From Oehlia diaphana (lineage: Eukaryota > Glomeromycota > Glomeromycetes > Glomerales > Glomeraceae): DNA of 19,753 nt. A program made the position numbers and the translations under genes. Positions 8,519 through 19,727 of the stretch are shown in pieces (within the stretch, counting starts at the first letter, position 1; the number at the start of each line of letters is the position of its first letter). The stretch is taken from positions 30,507 through 50,259 of the forward strand of contig QZLH01000719.1 of NCBI GenBank assembly GCA_003833135.1, given 5' to 3'. The notes beneath the pieces are model-generated. The model worked only from the letters and a program-made list of their open reading frames with translations, was not told where the DNA came from and did no database searches.

Positions 8519-9798
8519 ATGTCTAATAAAACTTCTAAGAAAGCAAAAGGAAGAGAATTTAAACCAAGAGAACCTTATACTCACCGTTTACGTAAAATTC
8601 TTGAAGATTATCCTGATGGTTCACAAGTTCTTCGTGAGATACTACAAAATTCTGATGACGCAAAAAGTACTGAACAAATTTTCATTTTGGATCATAATAC
8701 ATATCCAAAAGATAATTTATTTGAACCGGATTTAGATAATTATAAAAGAACTGATTTGAAACTTGATAGATATCAAGGTCCTGCTTTATTAGCAAAGAAT
8801 AATACAATTTTTGAAGAAAGAGATTTTCAATCTTTATTGAAATTGGCTGATAGTGAAAAACGTGATCAGTATGATAAGATTGGAGGTAAAATAATAAAAA
8901 AAAATTTTTTTTTTCTTGTTTTACTTATTTATTTTACGTAATAACAATCATATATGATAAAATTTTTTTAATTTTCTAAATTTTCTAATTTTTTTTAGTA
9001 ATGGGAGTGGGTTTCAATTCAATTTATCATATTACTGATTCTCCTTCTTTCATCACTGGCGATAAATATGTCATCCTCGATCCACATGAATGGTATTTTA
9101 ATGGTGGAGTCGAATTCGATTTTGTTGATGAGAAATTGTATGATGAATATCCGAATCAATTTGCTCCTTTCAGAATCCCTTGTGATGAATCATTTGAAGG
9201 CACCATTTTTCGTTATCCTCTTCGTACTGATGATGATTCTATTGATTCTGATATTTCTAAAAAAATTTATAAGCCAGATGAAATTTTGGCCATGTTTCAA
9301 AAATTTTATGAAAAGGAAAGCATCAATTGTTTATTATTTTTAAAATATATTGAACGTATCTCCTTTTATGAATTAAAAGAAGGTGAATCTGAACCTATAT
9401 TAATTTATTCAATTCAATTGGAGAATGCTAATCATGTTAGGAATAAACGACGTTTGATAGTTAAAAATATTGTATCAATTATGAGTTCGTTAAATTCTAG
9501 TTCACTCCCTGAAAATAATCAATCACAAGCATCTTATGTTGCTACATTTTCTCGTCAGAATGGAGATTTTAAAGAGCCCAATAGTTCATGGTTAATCTTG
9601 AATTACCTTGATAATTTAAAAGAAGCTGAAGCTCTTTTTAAAGAAAAGCTTAGAGATTATAAGTTCGTCCCCAATGTTGGTCTGGCTGTTCCATTGGATA
9701 ATTTAAATGATACCGGAAGATTATTTTGCTTTTTACCTCTTCCCATATCTATGCCTTTTTGCGTCTCTGTACATGGGTATTTCGCGGTAAGAACCGAA

Positions 9799-9831
<33 letters not shown>

Positions 9832-12800
9832 TAATGCCCTTGATATTAATCTTACTTTTTTCTTAATAGGTTAGTACTAATCGACGTTCTTTATGGTCGG
9901 CGGCGGACAAAGAGGATTTGGTAAACAATCAATATTTCTTTACGTTAAGTTGTACAGTTTCATAATTTTATAGCAGATTTACCTAACGTTATTATCTTTT
10001 TAGGCGGAAGATGGATCAGCGCATTATAAAGTTATGTGGAATCGATATTTATTTGAGAATGTTCTACCAAAGGCTTGGGCGAAATTTCTTTGTGAACTCC
10101 CTCTCAAAGCCCCTAATATAGAACCAAAAGATCTATATAAATTTTGGCCAATGGTTAAAGCTGGTACTGGTAGCATAAATACTTTTTGTAAGGATCTTTT
10201 ACGAAATGTCATAAATTGTCTTAGTATCAACGATCGTGTATTTCAAGGACCTCCTACAACAAATCCTATTGGTGAAGTAGTTGGAAGTTTAGCTAGTTCA
10301 TATAAATCATCACAACATCAACAATCAAAATTTCATTGGTTATCATTATCTCACGGTTATTTAAAAGATGAATTTATTGGTGATTCCTTATCAAAGATAA
10401 TTGGAGAGATTGGATTTCCCATAATAACAATTCCTCTTGAATTCGTTAGAATCTTAAAAAATTCTAATCATAATGACTTCATCAATTTTTATTCCCCTGT
10501 TATTATTCGAAATTATTTAAGTCGTAATCGTTGTAGATGGGAAGATAAAATATCAAGAGAAAAAGTTTTACAATTATTTGATTATATCTTAGAAGAGAAT
10601 AAAGAATTTGATAAATTAATAGGATTTAAAATGATTCCGCTAGCTAATGGTACACTTGGTACATTAATGAAATCCAACAATTCTTGCGTTTATATTGGAC
10701 CAACAAGCACAACTAAAAGTCATGAATATGATGAAGAAAATATTTTCAAAAATCAGTTAGAAAAATTTATTGATAAAAATATTAGTTTAAAATTATATAA
10801 CCGTTTATATGATATTGTAAAAAAAGGGTGGAATTTAAATATCAAAATATTGAATGAATCAGTTATAGCAGATATGATCAAATTTTCATTAAATCCTTTA
10901 AATGATAACGGAAGAAAATTTAAATCAATTATTGGAAACTTTATTGGAAAAAAATCGGATGATGAAATACAAATGTTAAATAATAATGAATGGATTTATT
11001 TATTATGGAAAAATTTTAAATATAGGGATTGGGATTTAACAAAATTTGAAGATATTCATTTAATACCAACGAATCATTCTACTTTAAGAAAATTAAAAAC
11101 TCCACAAAAAATTTTTTCTAATCAAACAAGTAAAGATATTTCTATTAGTAAACCTTTAATTAATATTTTTGAAAAATTTGGCGCCGTTTTCGTCGACAAT
11201 GAATTTGATAATAGTGAAATTTCTAAATGGAATAAGTAAGTATTTAATTTATATCATGAATTTTTATCGATCGTTAACCCTTCTTTTTATTATAACTAAA
11301 ATATGTATTTACCTCTTCCTCTTTTAGAATATCTTCGTTTATTATCAAACCTGATGATATTATATCGGTTTTAAATTCTTTTCTAATCGATCCTACATAT
11401 CCAAGGAATTTGGACCGTACTTTACAAAATCATGAAGCATCAGCGTTCGTTGAACATTTATCAAATTATTTAAGATTAATTTATAATAGGAATCATATTG
11501 ATATAAAACTTATTCAAGTAATAAAACATCTTCCAATATTTATAGAAATTGATAATAATGATAAACCAATATCATTATTACCAGGAAATAAACAATGGTA
11601 TCTTTTACCACATGATGAAGAAAAATCTTATGGAAAAATTATTTATCCGAATGATAAAGGGGGATTTCTTTCTACTACGAATTCACAAAATTTTTTATTA
11701 GAAGATATTATTAAAATCACGAGATTAAATAGTTATAATTATTGGAAAATTTTTGTTTTACCTTATATTAAAGAATTACGAGATTTTAATGATTTAGATA
11801 AAGTTATCGATAAACTTTTTGATAGATTACCAACTTTACTTGCCAATGATGAAAATTTTAAGGATATACTTGGAAATATTTCTTTTGTACCAGCAAGTTC
11901 AATTAACACGTTACAAAATCAACAAATTCCTTACGATACAAAATTAGTTAAACCAACAGAATTATTTGATCCTAAAGAAAAATCTATAATTGAACTCTTT
12001 TTTGATAATGAACAAGTCTTTCCAGCTGGAAAATATGGTTCATCATCTAAAAAATTTCTTCCAATTTTAAAATTATTAGGAACTAAATCAGAATTATCAT
12101 CAAATGATATTATTGATAGAATCAATAATATTATAAATCAAAGAAGAAATTCTAACGTTCAAGAAATTTTAATTCATAACAAAGCGTTCAAACTTTTTAA
12201 ATATATTGATGATAAATGGGATACACTTAATATTAATGATTCACAAAATAATAGATTTATTCGTACTATTAATAATATTTTATTATCAAAAACGATTTTA
12301 GAAAAAGAATGGATTCCAACTATTGATATGAATGAAAAAATCAAATTTTCAAGATCTGATAATTGTTATTGTCAAAAAGATAAGGATTTAATTTGTTTAG
12401 TTTCTCCTATAATTAAAACAAAAGTTAATAAGAAATTTTTGAAATTTTTAAAATGGGATAATTATCCTAAAGTTGAAAAAGTTTTAGAACAATTAACATT
12501 TTGCTATAAATTAGTATTTATTAAACAATCACCAAAGAATTTGGAAGATATTTGTATGGCTATTTATAAATATATTAATGAAATTTTTGAATCACGTTCA
12601 AGGGATTATAAATCTAATGGGGAATTTGAGACTATAAAAAAAGTTTTAAAAACTCATCCGTGGATTTTATGTGGAGAAAAATTTTATCCAGCTGAAAAAG
12701 TTGTTCTTAATCTTCCAAATAAATTTAATGTTAATAATTCTATAATTGTTGAACTTCCAACGGAATATAATAGAATGAAACCTTTATTTAGATATATGGG

Positions 12801-15800
12801 AGTTCGTGATGAGATTGGAATCAAGGATTTGATTTTAGTTATTCAGAATATGGTTAAAATGGATAAAGATAAAATCTTATCCGCGATTGAAATCACAAAT
12901 ATTATTAGAATTCTTGAACATATCGCAAAAATACAAAAGGAAAATAAAAGAGAAGGAAATGAACGAGAAAAATTAGATGGATTATTAATACCAAGTACTG
13001 AAGATACTCTTGTTAATTTACATGAAATTCAATTTGATGATATGGAGGATAGACTTGATGATGATGAGAAAAAAGATTATAAACTTGCTCATCGTTTCGT
13101 AACTTTGGATATCGCTAAAGAATTGGAATTACAAACATTAGCCGGAAAAATTACTGGCACTAGTTATACCGGTGGAGATATTAATTGGGATGCATATGAA
13201 CAAAATGAATTATTAACTACGAGAATTAAACATATTATCGAGGTAACTTTAATAATTTCATCTATCATCATATATACATTAATTTCCAAATTTATTAAAA
13301 TTATTTTTTTTTTTTTTAGGATTATCCGACGAGCTCCATATTTAAAGAATTTCTTCAAGTAAGTACACGAACGAAAGTTAATATAAAATGATTACATCTA
13401 AAGAATTAACGTAATGATTTCTCTTCTATGTATAGAACGCAGATGATGCTAAAGCCACACACTTTTCCATAATAGTAGACGAAAGAAAACCATTTTGTCA
13501 TAATAAACTTCAAAAATCTTTTTTATCAGAAGAGATGGAAGATTGGCAAGGTCCCGCAATATGGATTTATAATGATGCTGAATTTACTTCAAAAGATTTT
13601 CAATCTTTAATTAAACTTGGAGTTGGAGGAAAATCTGATGATGATACAAAAATTGGTAGATTTGGAATAGGATTTAATTGTGCTTTCCATTTAACAGATT
13701 TACCTAGCTTTGTAAGTGGAAAATATATCGCATTTTTAGATCCTAATGCAAAATATCTTCCAGCACAAGGATACCCTCCTAGAAGATGTAGAGGTAATAG
13801 ATTCAATTTTATTGAACTGGAATTTAAAAAGCATTTTCCAGATCAATGTTATCCTTATGAGGCGTTAGGTTGTGATTTTACGAAAGAATTTAAGGGAACG
13901 TTGTTTAGACTTCCACTAAGAACTTCTAAATTAGCGGAACAAAGTGAAATCTCCAAAAAGGTCCTTAAAATTAAGGAAATATTTGATAATTTTCAGAGTA
14001 ATAATGAGATGCTCTTTTTAAGGAATGTAGAATCGTGTAGTTTACGTCATATAACAAATGGAAATAGTGATTCTCGATTGATTTGGGAAGTTAAAATAAA
14101 TATGAATGATAATTGTCGTAATATTCGTAAAAGCGTGGTTCATAAATCACAAGTATATCAATTAGATTTTGAAATGGATATAAAGGGAAAGAAATCTTCA
14201 GAAATATGGTTAATATGTACGGGAGAACATGATAAAACTAGACATGATTTTAAAAAATTTATGAAGAATAAACGACTCAAGGTAATTAATTATAGTTTAT
14301 TAGTGAACTTAATGAATTTAAGAACTTTTTTACTAAAAATAAACTTTAATTTTTTTTTTAAAAGCCAAGAGGCGGAGTCGCAGCTTTACTCGCTCGATCT
14401 AATAAAACGTTGGATAAATTAAAAGATGAATCGGTAATGTTTAATATTTTTTTTTTCGATTTAATTTCATCAATATCATATGTTCCACCAATATTAATAT
14501 ATCTTTTTCACCAATATTAAATATATCGAAAAATTTTTATGATTCATATAGTTTCCAAATCCTCCTGATGAATTTGTTGGCGGAATTTATAATTATTTAT
14601 CTCTATCTATGATTACCAATTTAAGCGTTCATTTAAATGGAAATTTTTCCTTAACTAGCGCGAGAAATAATATTATACAATCTGCTACTGATTTTTTGAC
14701 GGCCAATGATGAAGATGCAAAATGGAATCAATATATTATGTATGATCTTTTACCTGAATTACATATTATATTACTTGAAGAGATCGTTAAACTTGAAAAC
14801 ATTCGATTCGAAAAAATGATGGCTTCTCGTACTGATGATACAAAAATAAAATTCAAACCACATACTTTGAATAATCTTTGGCCGATTCCAAAAAATTCAA
14901 TTATAGGATTATATAAAAAATATGGTTTACATGTTATCAAAAAATTAGGTACCAATGATTCAAAATTTTTCTGGACTGAAGCTAATGGTGGTAAATTTGT
15001 ATCTTTAAAAGAAAGTAAAGTACATGAAGAAAATGATCCTATGGTTGCAGATCTTTTGGCATATTGGGGAGTTTCATCCTTAAAATTTGATGAGGAAAAA
15101 CTGAACCAACTTAAGGAGATTTCTAAACAAAGTAGTTTTCCTTATACGACGATTAGTGGAAGAACAATTTGTGATGTATTACGAAGAAATGGGGAACATA
15201 TATATTTGTTCCATCAAAATGATAAAACTGCTAAAAAAGAAATTATTCGTTCTTTATTATTCTTATTACTTGAATTTATTATTAAAAGTATAGATGAATC
15301 TTATGAAATCCTTAATAGATTACCATTAGTTCCATTGAATGATGGTTCGATCGGAAAATTTGGAAATGTCTATTATATTGGGAAACAAAAGCATATAGAT
15401 TTATTCCCAAAATTTGGACCTTCAAGATTTGTTCATATTGATTTACCGGGGTCATTATCAGAAATTTTTAAAAGTAAGAAATTTTCCGTACAAACAAATA
15501 TCAGACAATTTGATTCTGCTGCAATTTTAGATCTTTTATCATCAGAATTTCAAGATATTAAAGAATTAGATTATGAACCTAATAGTAATTCAATACCAAA
15601 TAGTAAATGGTTAGAAGAAATTTGGTCAAAACTTGAAGTTGATGATAATATCAATTTTATTAGACTTTCGAAATTTCCTCTTTTACCAATGATTCAACCT
15701 TATGAAAAACTCGTTCAACTTGATATTACAAATCCACTTATTAGTATACGTGATTATGATAGAAATTTTTATCCTGTATTAGTAAAACTTAAATTAAGAT

Positions 15801-18107
15801 TCACAAATAAGGAATTTTCAACTTCAGTTAATCATAATATTAGACAATGTGTATTACCATTTAATTCGATTAATATTATTAATGCCTTGGAAAGAATGTG
15901 TGTTTCATCAAATATGTCTATGGATCAATTATTTAAAGATCGTAATCTTTTACCAAAAGATTATGAAAAATTTAGAAATTATATTAAAGATAATATTGAT
16001 GATTTAATAAGTAAGTAAAATCATTAATTATTTTTCTATTATTGACATTATCAATTTAATTTCACGATAATTAATATCTACTTTATAAATAGGACATGGT
16101 CGAAGACAAGATAGATTTGCTAATATTCTTCGTTCATTACGTTCATTACCTATATGGCCAATATGTTCAAGTGATGACAAATTTATTGATGCGAAATCTG
16201 GAATCCTTCTTCCACATAATCTTCCATTCTTTCCCTTACAAGAAAATGTACATTTTTATAAATGTGATAACGAAAGTGATTATAATGCACTCTTCAACTT
16301 AGGCGCAAATTCAATTGATGAATTAGAATATGTTAGAGATCATTTCTTACCTCAACATATATTTACAAAACCATCTGAAGAATATATAAATTTCTTAAAA
16401 AAGGTTTTATCTTTAGAAAATAAAGAAATTGAACAATTTCTTAAAGATTGTCCAGTAATTCCAAATGTAACACATGAATCTTTGGTGAAGGCAAATACTT
16501 TATATGATAATACCGTTCCTTTATTTTTCAATGTATTTGAAGGTAGTGATAAATTTTTAGCTCCAGAATTACAAAATCCAAGATTGATGGGAGCTTTAGA
16601 AAGAATTGGACTTAAACGTCATGTGAATGCCAATAGATTTATTGAATGTGCAAAAGAAATTGAATCACAATTTAGCAAATCCGAAAGTTTTCCAGAAAAT
16701 ATAGTTAAACATCGAGCAAAATATGTTACAGATTATTTCTATGGACATCTTACTAGTTTAGGTTTAACATTTGATCAATTGAATCAAATTATGAATATAA
16801 AATTCGTTCCATCAGTAAAATATTTTCAAAATCGATTATTTAATGAAGAAGCTAAAGTAACTTTAGGTTATGAATGTCTTGCAGAACTTTGTTCTCAACA
16901 ATATAAAGAAGTATGTTGGTCTCAAAGACCTTTATTTGAACAAAGTGTTGAACCAAATGATATACTTTATAGATATTTTCCTAATATTGGAAAACCAACT
17001 ATAATTGATGTTATTAAACATTGGTTATTAGTTGTTGAAAAAATTAAATTAGGATCTTTAACTTGGAAATCTTCAGAAAATTATAAAGTTATTAAGAAGA
17101 TAATTGAAAAAATTTATGAAATAATGAATGAATTTTCACAAGAAATGGTTCATAAGAATATAATAACATCATTTATTTTAAATAAGAGATTATTCTTAAA
17201 TGGAGAAGATTTATTTGATAAAGATAATTGGGTAGCAGGAGATAATCTTGTATTTGGAGTACAAGAAGATATTAGTAAAGGATTAAAAAAAGTTGATGAA
17301 TTTATAATGCCTTATAAAGATTTATTAAAACTTGCTGGAGCTCATGAGTTGGAAGAAATAAATGTTAATGAATATGATCTTATTCACGATTATCATGATC
17401 AAAAAGATTTATTACATAATAATTTATTAAAAAGACTTATAAGACATCCTGATACGAAACATCATGATGTTATTTTTATTGTTGGTGAAGAGGGAACAAG
17501 AATTGGTGCTAGTCGTTATGTACTTTCTGGTAAGTTAAATATCATTTGAAAGTTTTATAATTAAATAATTTTGTTCACTAACATTGTATTTACAATTTTT
17601 TTTCAAATAGCTGCATCAGAATACTTTGAGAAAATGTTTTGTGGTCATACAGCCGAATCAGAAGATAATAGACAAGTTGAAGTTAGATTAGATTATATCC
17701 AATCAAATTCTTTCCAAGTATTCCTTCGATGGTTATATGGAGAATCTTTTGAAGAAGCAAGTTCTATTTTGAGAAAACGAACTGAAGAAGAAAATTATGA
17801 TTCTTATTATTTAGATTTTCTTGTCAATTTATTAAAAATTACAGATATAAGTGGATGTAAACCACTTAAAGATATAGTAGAAATTACAATTATGAAGGAA
17901 GGTTGTGTTAATATTAATAATGTACTTGAAATGTCAGAATGGGCAGATAATTGTAAAGCTTTAAAATTAAAAAATCATTGTGAAAAATTTATTAATTTAA
18001 ACAGAGGTTTAATTTTAGAAAAAAGGTTAGAGTTTTGTGAAAATGCAATAAATGATGAAGAAAGAGAAGAAGAATCTAAAATGTTGAATATAATATTAAA
18101 TAATTAA
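8519..18107 (+). CDS. Sacsin-like protein with two Hsp90-type ATPase modules and a C-terminal BTB domain
   Basis: Eleven exons: 8519-8885, 8999-9786, 9870-9920, 10004-11235, 11328-13242, 13320-13358, 13436-14281, 14365-14433, 14552-16010, 16093-17529 and 17611-18107. All introns are GT-AG, and the join is 8,700 nt open to TAA, giving 2,899 residues. Module 1 (about residues 17-260) has the N-box LREILQNSDDA (E40, N44, D47) and the nucleotide loop IGVMGVGFNS (122-130), then GTIFRYPLR. Module 2 (about 1440-1690) has FKEFLQNADDA (E1461, N1465, D1468), IGRFGIGFN (from 1537) and GTLFRLPLR. Each is followed by a long helical segment as in sacsin repeats. Residues about 2707-2815 are BTB-like (HHDVIFIVGE...SRYVLSAASEYFEKMF...FQVFLRWLYGE), followed by a helical BACK-like tail. 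Sacsins are co-chaperone-like; BTB domains often bind Cullin-3. I see no UBL, J or HEPN domain, unlike vertebrate sacsin. Start 8519 follows a run of A residues (8503-8519). Exon ends rest on splice consensus and frame continuity; confidence is high overall, lower for the start. Confidence 0.9.
9799..9831. repeat. (ATT)11 microsatellite in intron 2 of the sacsin-like gene
   Basis: Eleven perfect ATT units lie 12 bases after the exon 2 donor at 9787. The intron runs from 9787 to 9869. Length variation here would change intron size without touching coding sequence. Confidence 0.9.
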
Positions 18108-18126
18108 AAAGGTGAAAAAAAAATTT

Positions 18127-18150
18127 ATATATTAGGTAATATATTAGGTA
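18127..18150. repeat. Tandem 12-bp duplication ATATATTAGGTA in the 3' UTR
   Basis: Two identical adjacent copies begin 20 bases after the TAA of the sacsin-like gene. Seen directly. Confidence 0.85.
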
Positions 18151-18520
18151 GTTTAGTTAAAAAAAATTTTATTAAGTTAAGAGATTTATTCGGTTAGGTT
18201 TTATTTAAATGTTAGTTATTGTTTATGTCAACTTTTATTTACTGTATTTGTAAATGTTCTTATTTGTCTAATTGTCTACTTTTTTTAAAAAAAATAAATA
18301 AATTTAAATTAACATTCGCTTAATAATATTTTAGCTTCTATGTATTTCAATCAAAACATACATACTGTTCCAATCAAAAACTTTTTTATTACGGTGCTTA
18401 AATATTAGCGGAAATGTAATATATAATTGGCCAAAGGACGTTGAAAAATAAGTTGTTTAACAACGCACACTTTTCAGTCTTTCGGTAAGAAAAATGCATT
18501 TACTTCCGCGAATACCACGA

Positions 18521-18539
18521 ATATATATATATATATATT
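18521..18539. repeat. (AT)n microsatellite
   Basis: About nine AT units lie in the intergenic spacer. Seen directly. Confidence 0.8.
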
Positions 18540-18948
18540 AATTTAGTCATGTCAATAATCGAATTTATGACGTTCCAATAGTGCCAATCAAATCCACTCC
18601 TTTAAATTAATTGGCTTTATACTACAATAAGTTTTATGACACTTGATAGGACAATTTTTTTTTTTTTTAATATGAATTTGACTTCTCCTTTATAAAAAAT
18701 AAGTTAATGACATAACCTTATTCGCAAAAACGTCTATAGTTTATTGATAATTTAAGAAGTTATACATAATTGAATAAGTTACTATAACAGAATCATTTAA
18801 ATTACAAACTAAGATATACATGATATTTAAATACTCCATCTTAGTGTTTAAATTGTTCAAATAAAATAAAAAGAAATTTAAATTTCTACAAAAATATATA
18901 TATAAATTTAGTAAATAGAAATTTAAATTTTAAAAAAAGTAATCTTAC

Positions 18949-19611
18949 CATCGGGAATTTCAATTCCATCTTGTTCTTCTGAACGAAGATTTGGATTATT
19001 ATATAGTATCTCATCGTCATCTGTTAAACAGAATTTAAAACATTATAGAAATTTATATGATAATAATTTATCACATATCATCGGTATAATGTTTATTTAC
19101 TTGCTGTTGCGTTACGTCCATTTTATAAACATTTTGAACAACTTGTAAAAATAAAATTATATAATTAATAATAAAATACATGATATATTTTAATATTTAA
19201 CAGCTAAATTAGTAAAATTGATCACTATATTACTTACCATCTTTTGAATTTATTTGCAACTTATTAAAATCTTTGGAAAAGCTTTCACTGTCATCTAAAG
19301 TTGTAATATATAATTAGTTATAAATAATTATACAAACAAAGCAATTTTTAAAACACTACCATTATTTTTCTGATTACTTAAATCATCAACTAAAATAAAA
19401 GGTAAAATCAATCCAATTATTCAGCTAATTTATATTTGCTATAAAATAAATTAGTAAATACTCCCCATTATCAGGAATATAAAAATTATCATATGATTTG
19501 CTGTAAAATTCTACAAAATTAAAAAATTAAGATTTCAATATTGATAAAAATCATTTTCAATAAAATAATTTTTTAAATAAAAATATTATTCACTCATACC
19601 TTCTTGTTCTT
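18949..19611 (-). CDS. 3' micro-exon tail of a second kinase-family gene, partial
   Basis: Read on the minus strand, five small exons can be placed, each phase 1 at both ends: 19611-19600 (12 nt, EEQE), 19510-19466 (45 nt, FYSKSYDNFYIPDN), 19389-19360 (30 nt, VDDLSNQKNN), 19294-19238 (57 nt, DDSESFSKDFNKLQINSKD) and 19020-18949 (72 nt, containing YNNPNLRSEEQD and EIPD). They match the tail exons of the kinase relic at 2170-2701 in order and content, and the 12-nt exon is identical. A further possible exon lies around 19099-19139 but its frame does not fit. The 45-nt exon has GG instead of GT at its expected donor (19465-19464). No kinase core is visible; it would lie beyond the right edge or be lost. 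The terminal exon is not certain: a TAG acceptor near 18890 followed quickly by a stop is one option. It may be an intact gene's end or a pseudogene. Confidence 0.6.
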
Positions 19612-19648
19612 CTGTTATATATTATATTAATTTAAATCATAATTAATG

Positions 19649-19727
19649 GATATTGTACGGTGTTGTATTTATATTGGTTAACGTCACGAAGTGACGTTAA
19701 CCAATATAAATACCACCGTACAATATC
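19649..19727. repeat. Near-perfect 79-bp hairpin (foldback)
   Basis: The left arm at 19649-19687 and the right arm at 19691-19727 are reverse complements apart from two extra T bases in the left arm, with a GAA loop at 19688-19690. The stem starts GATATTGTACGGTG and its inner core is GGTTAACGTCAC against GTGACGTTAACC. It lies just upstream, in gene orientation, of the first tail exon of the minus-strand kinase gene, either in an intron of that gene or at a truncation point. It is a good candidate for a foldback or MITE element; whether it is mobile is not shown. Confidence 0.8.

Larger units (their letters stand above)
18108..18948. other. 3' flank of the sacsin-like gene and spacer to the minus-strand kinase tail
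   Basis: No gene is seen. Two perfect 12-bp units ATATATTAGGTA are in tandem at 18127-18138 and 18139-18150, right after the stop codon. AATAAA-type hexamers near 18293-18302 are candidate polyadenylation signals about 190 bases past the stop. An (AT)n tract occupies about 18521-18539, and a T run lies near 18656-18668. The two flanking genes converge here, so this spacer should hold both 3' ends. Confidence 0.5.

Noticed and set aside
9068..9343. 91-codon ORF overlapping exon 2
   Set aside because: It is a shadow in another frame of the sacsin-like exon, whose own frame carries conserved motifs.
10024..10230. Minus-strand ORF opposite exon 4
   Set aside because: Antisense shadow of a conserved exon.
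16096..16302. Plus-strand ORF at the start of exon 10
   Set aside because: It is a +1 shadow; the exon 10 frame from 16095 is open through to 17529 and ends in the BTB domain.
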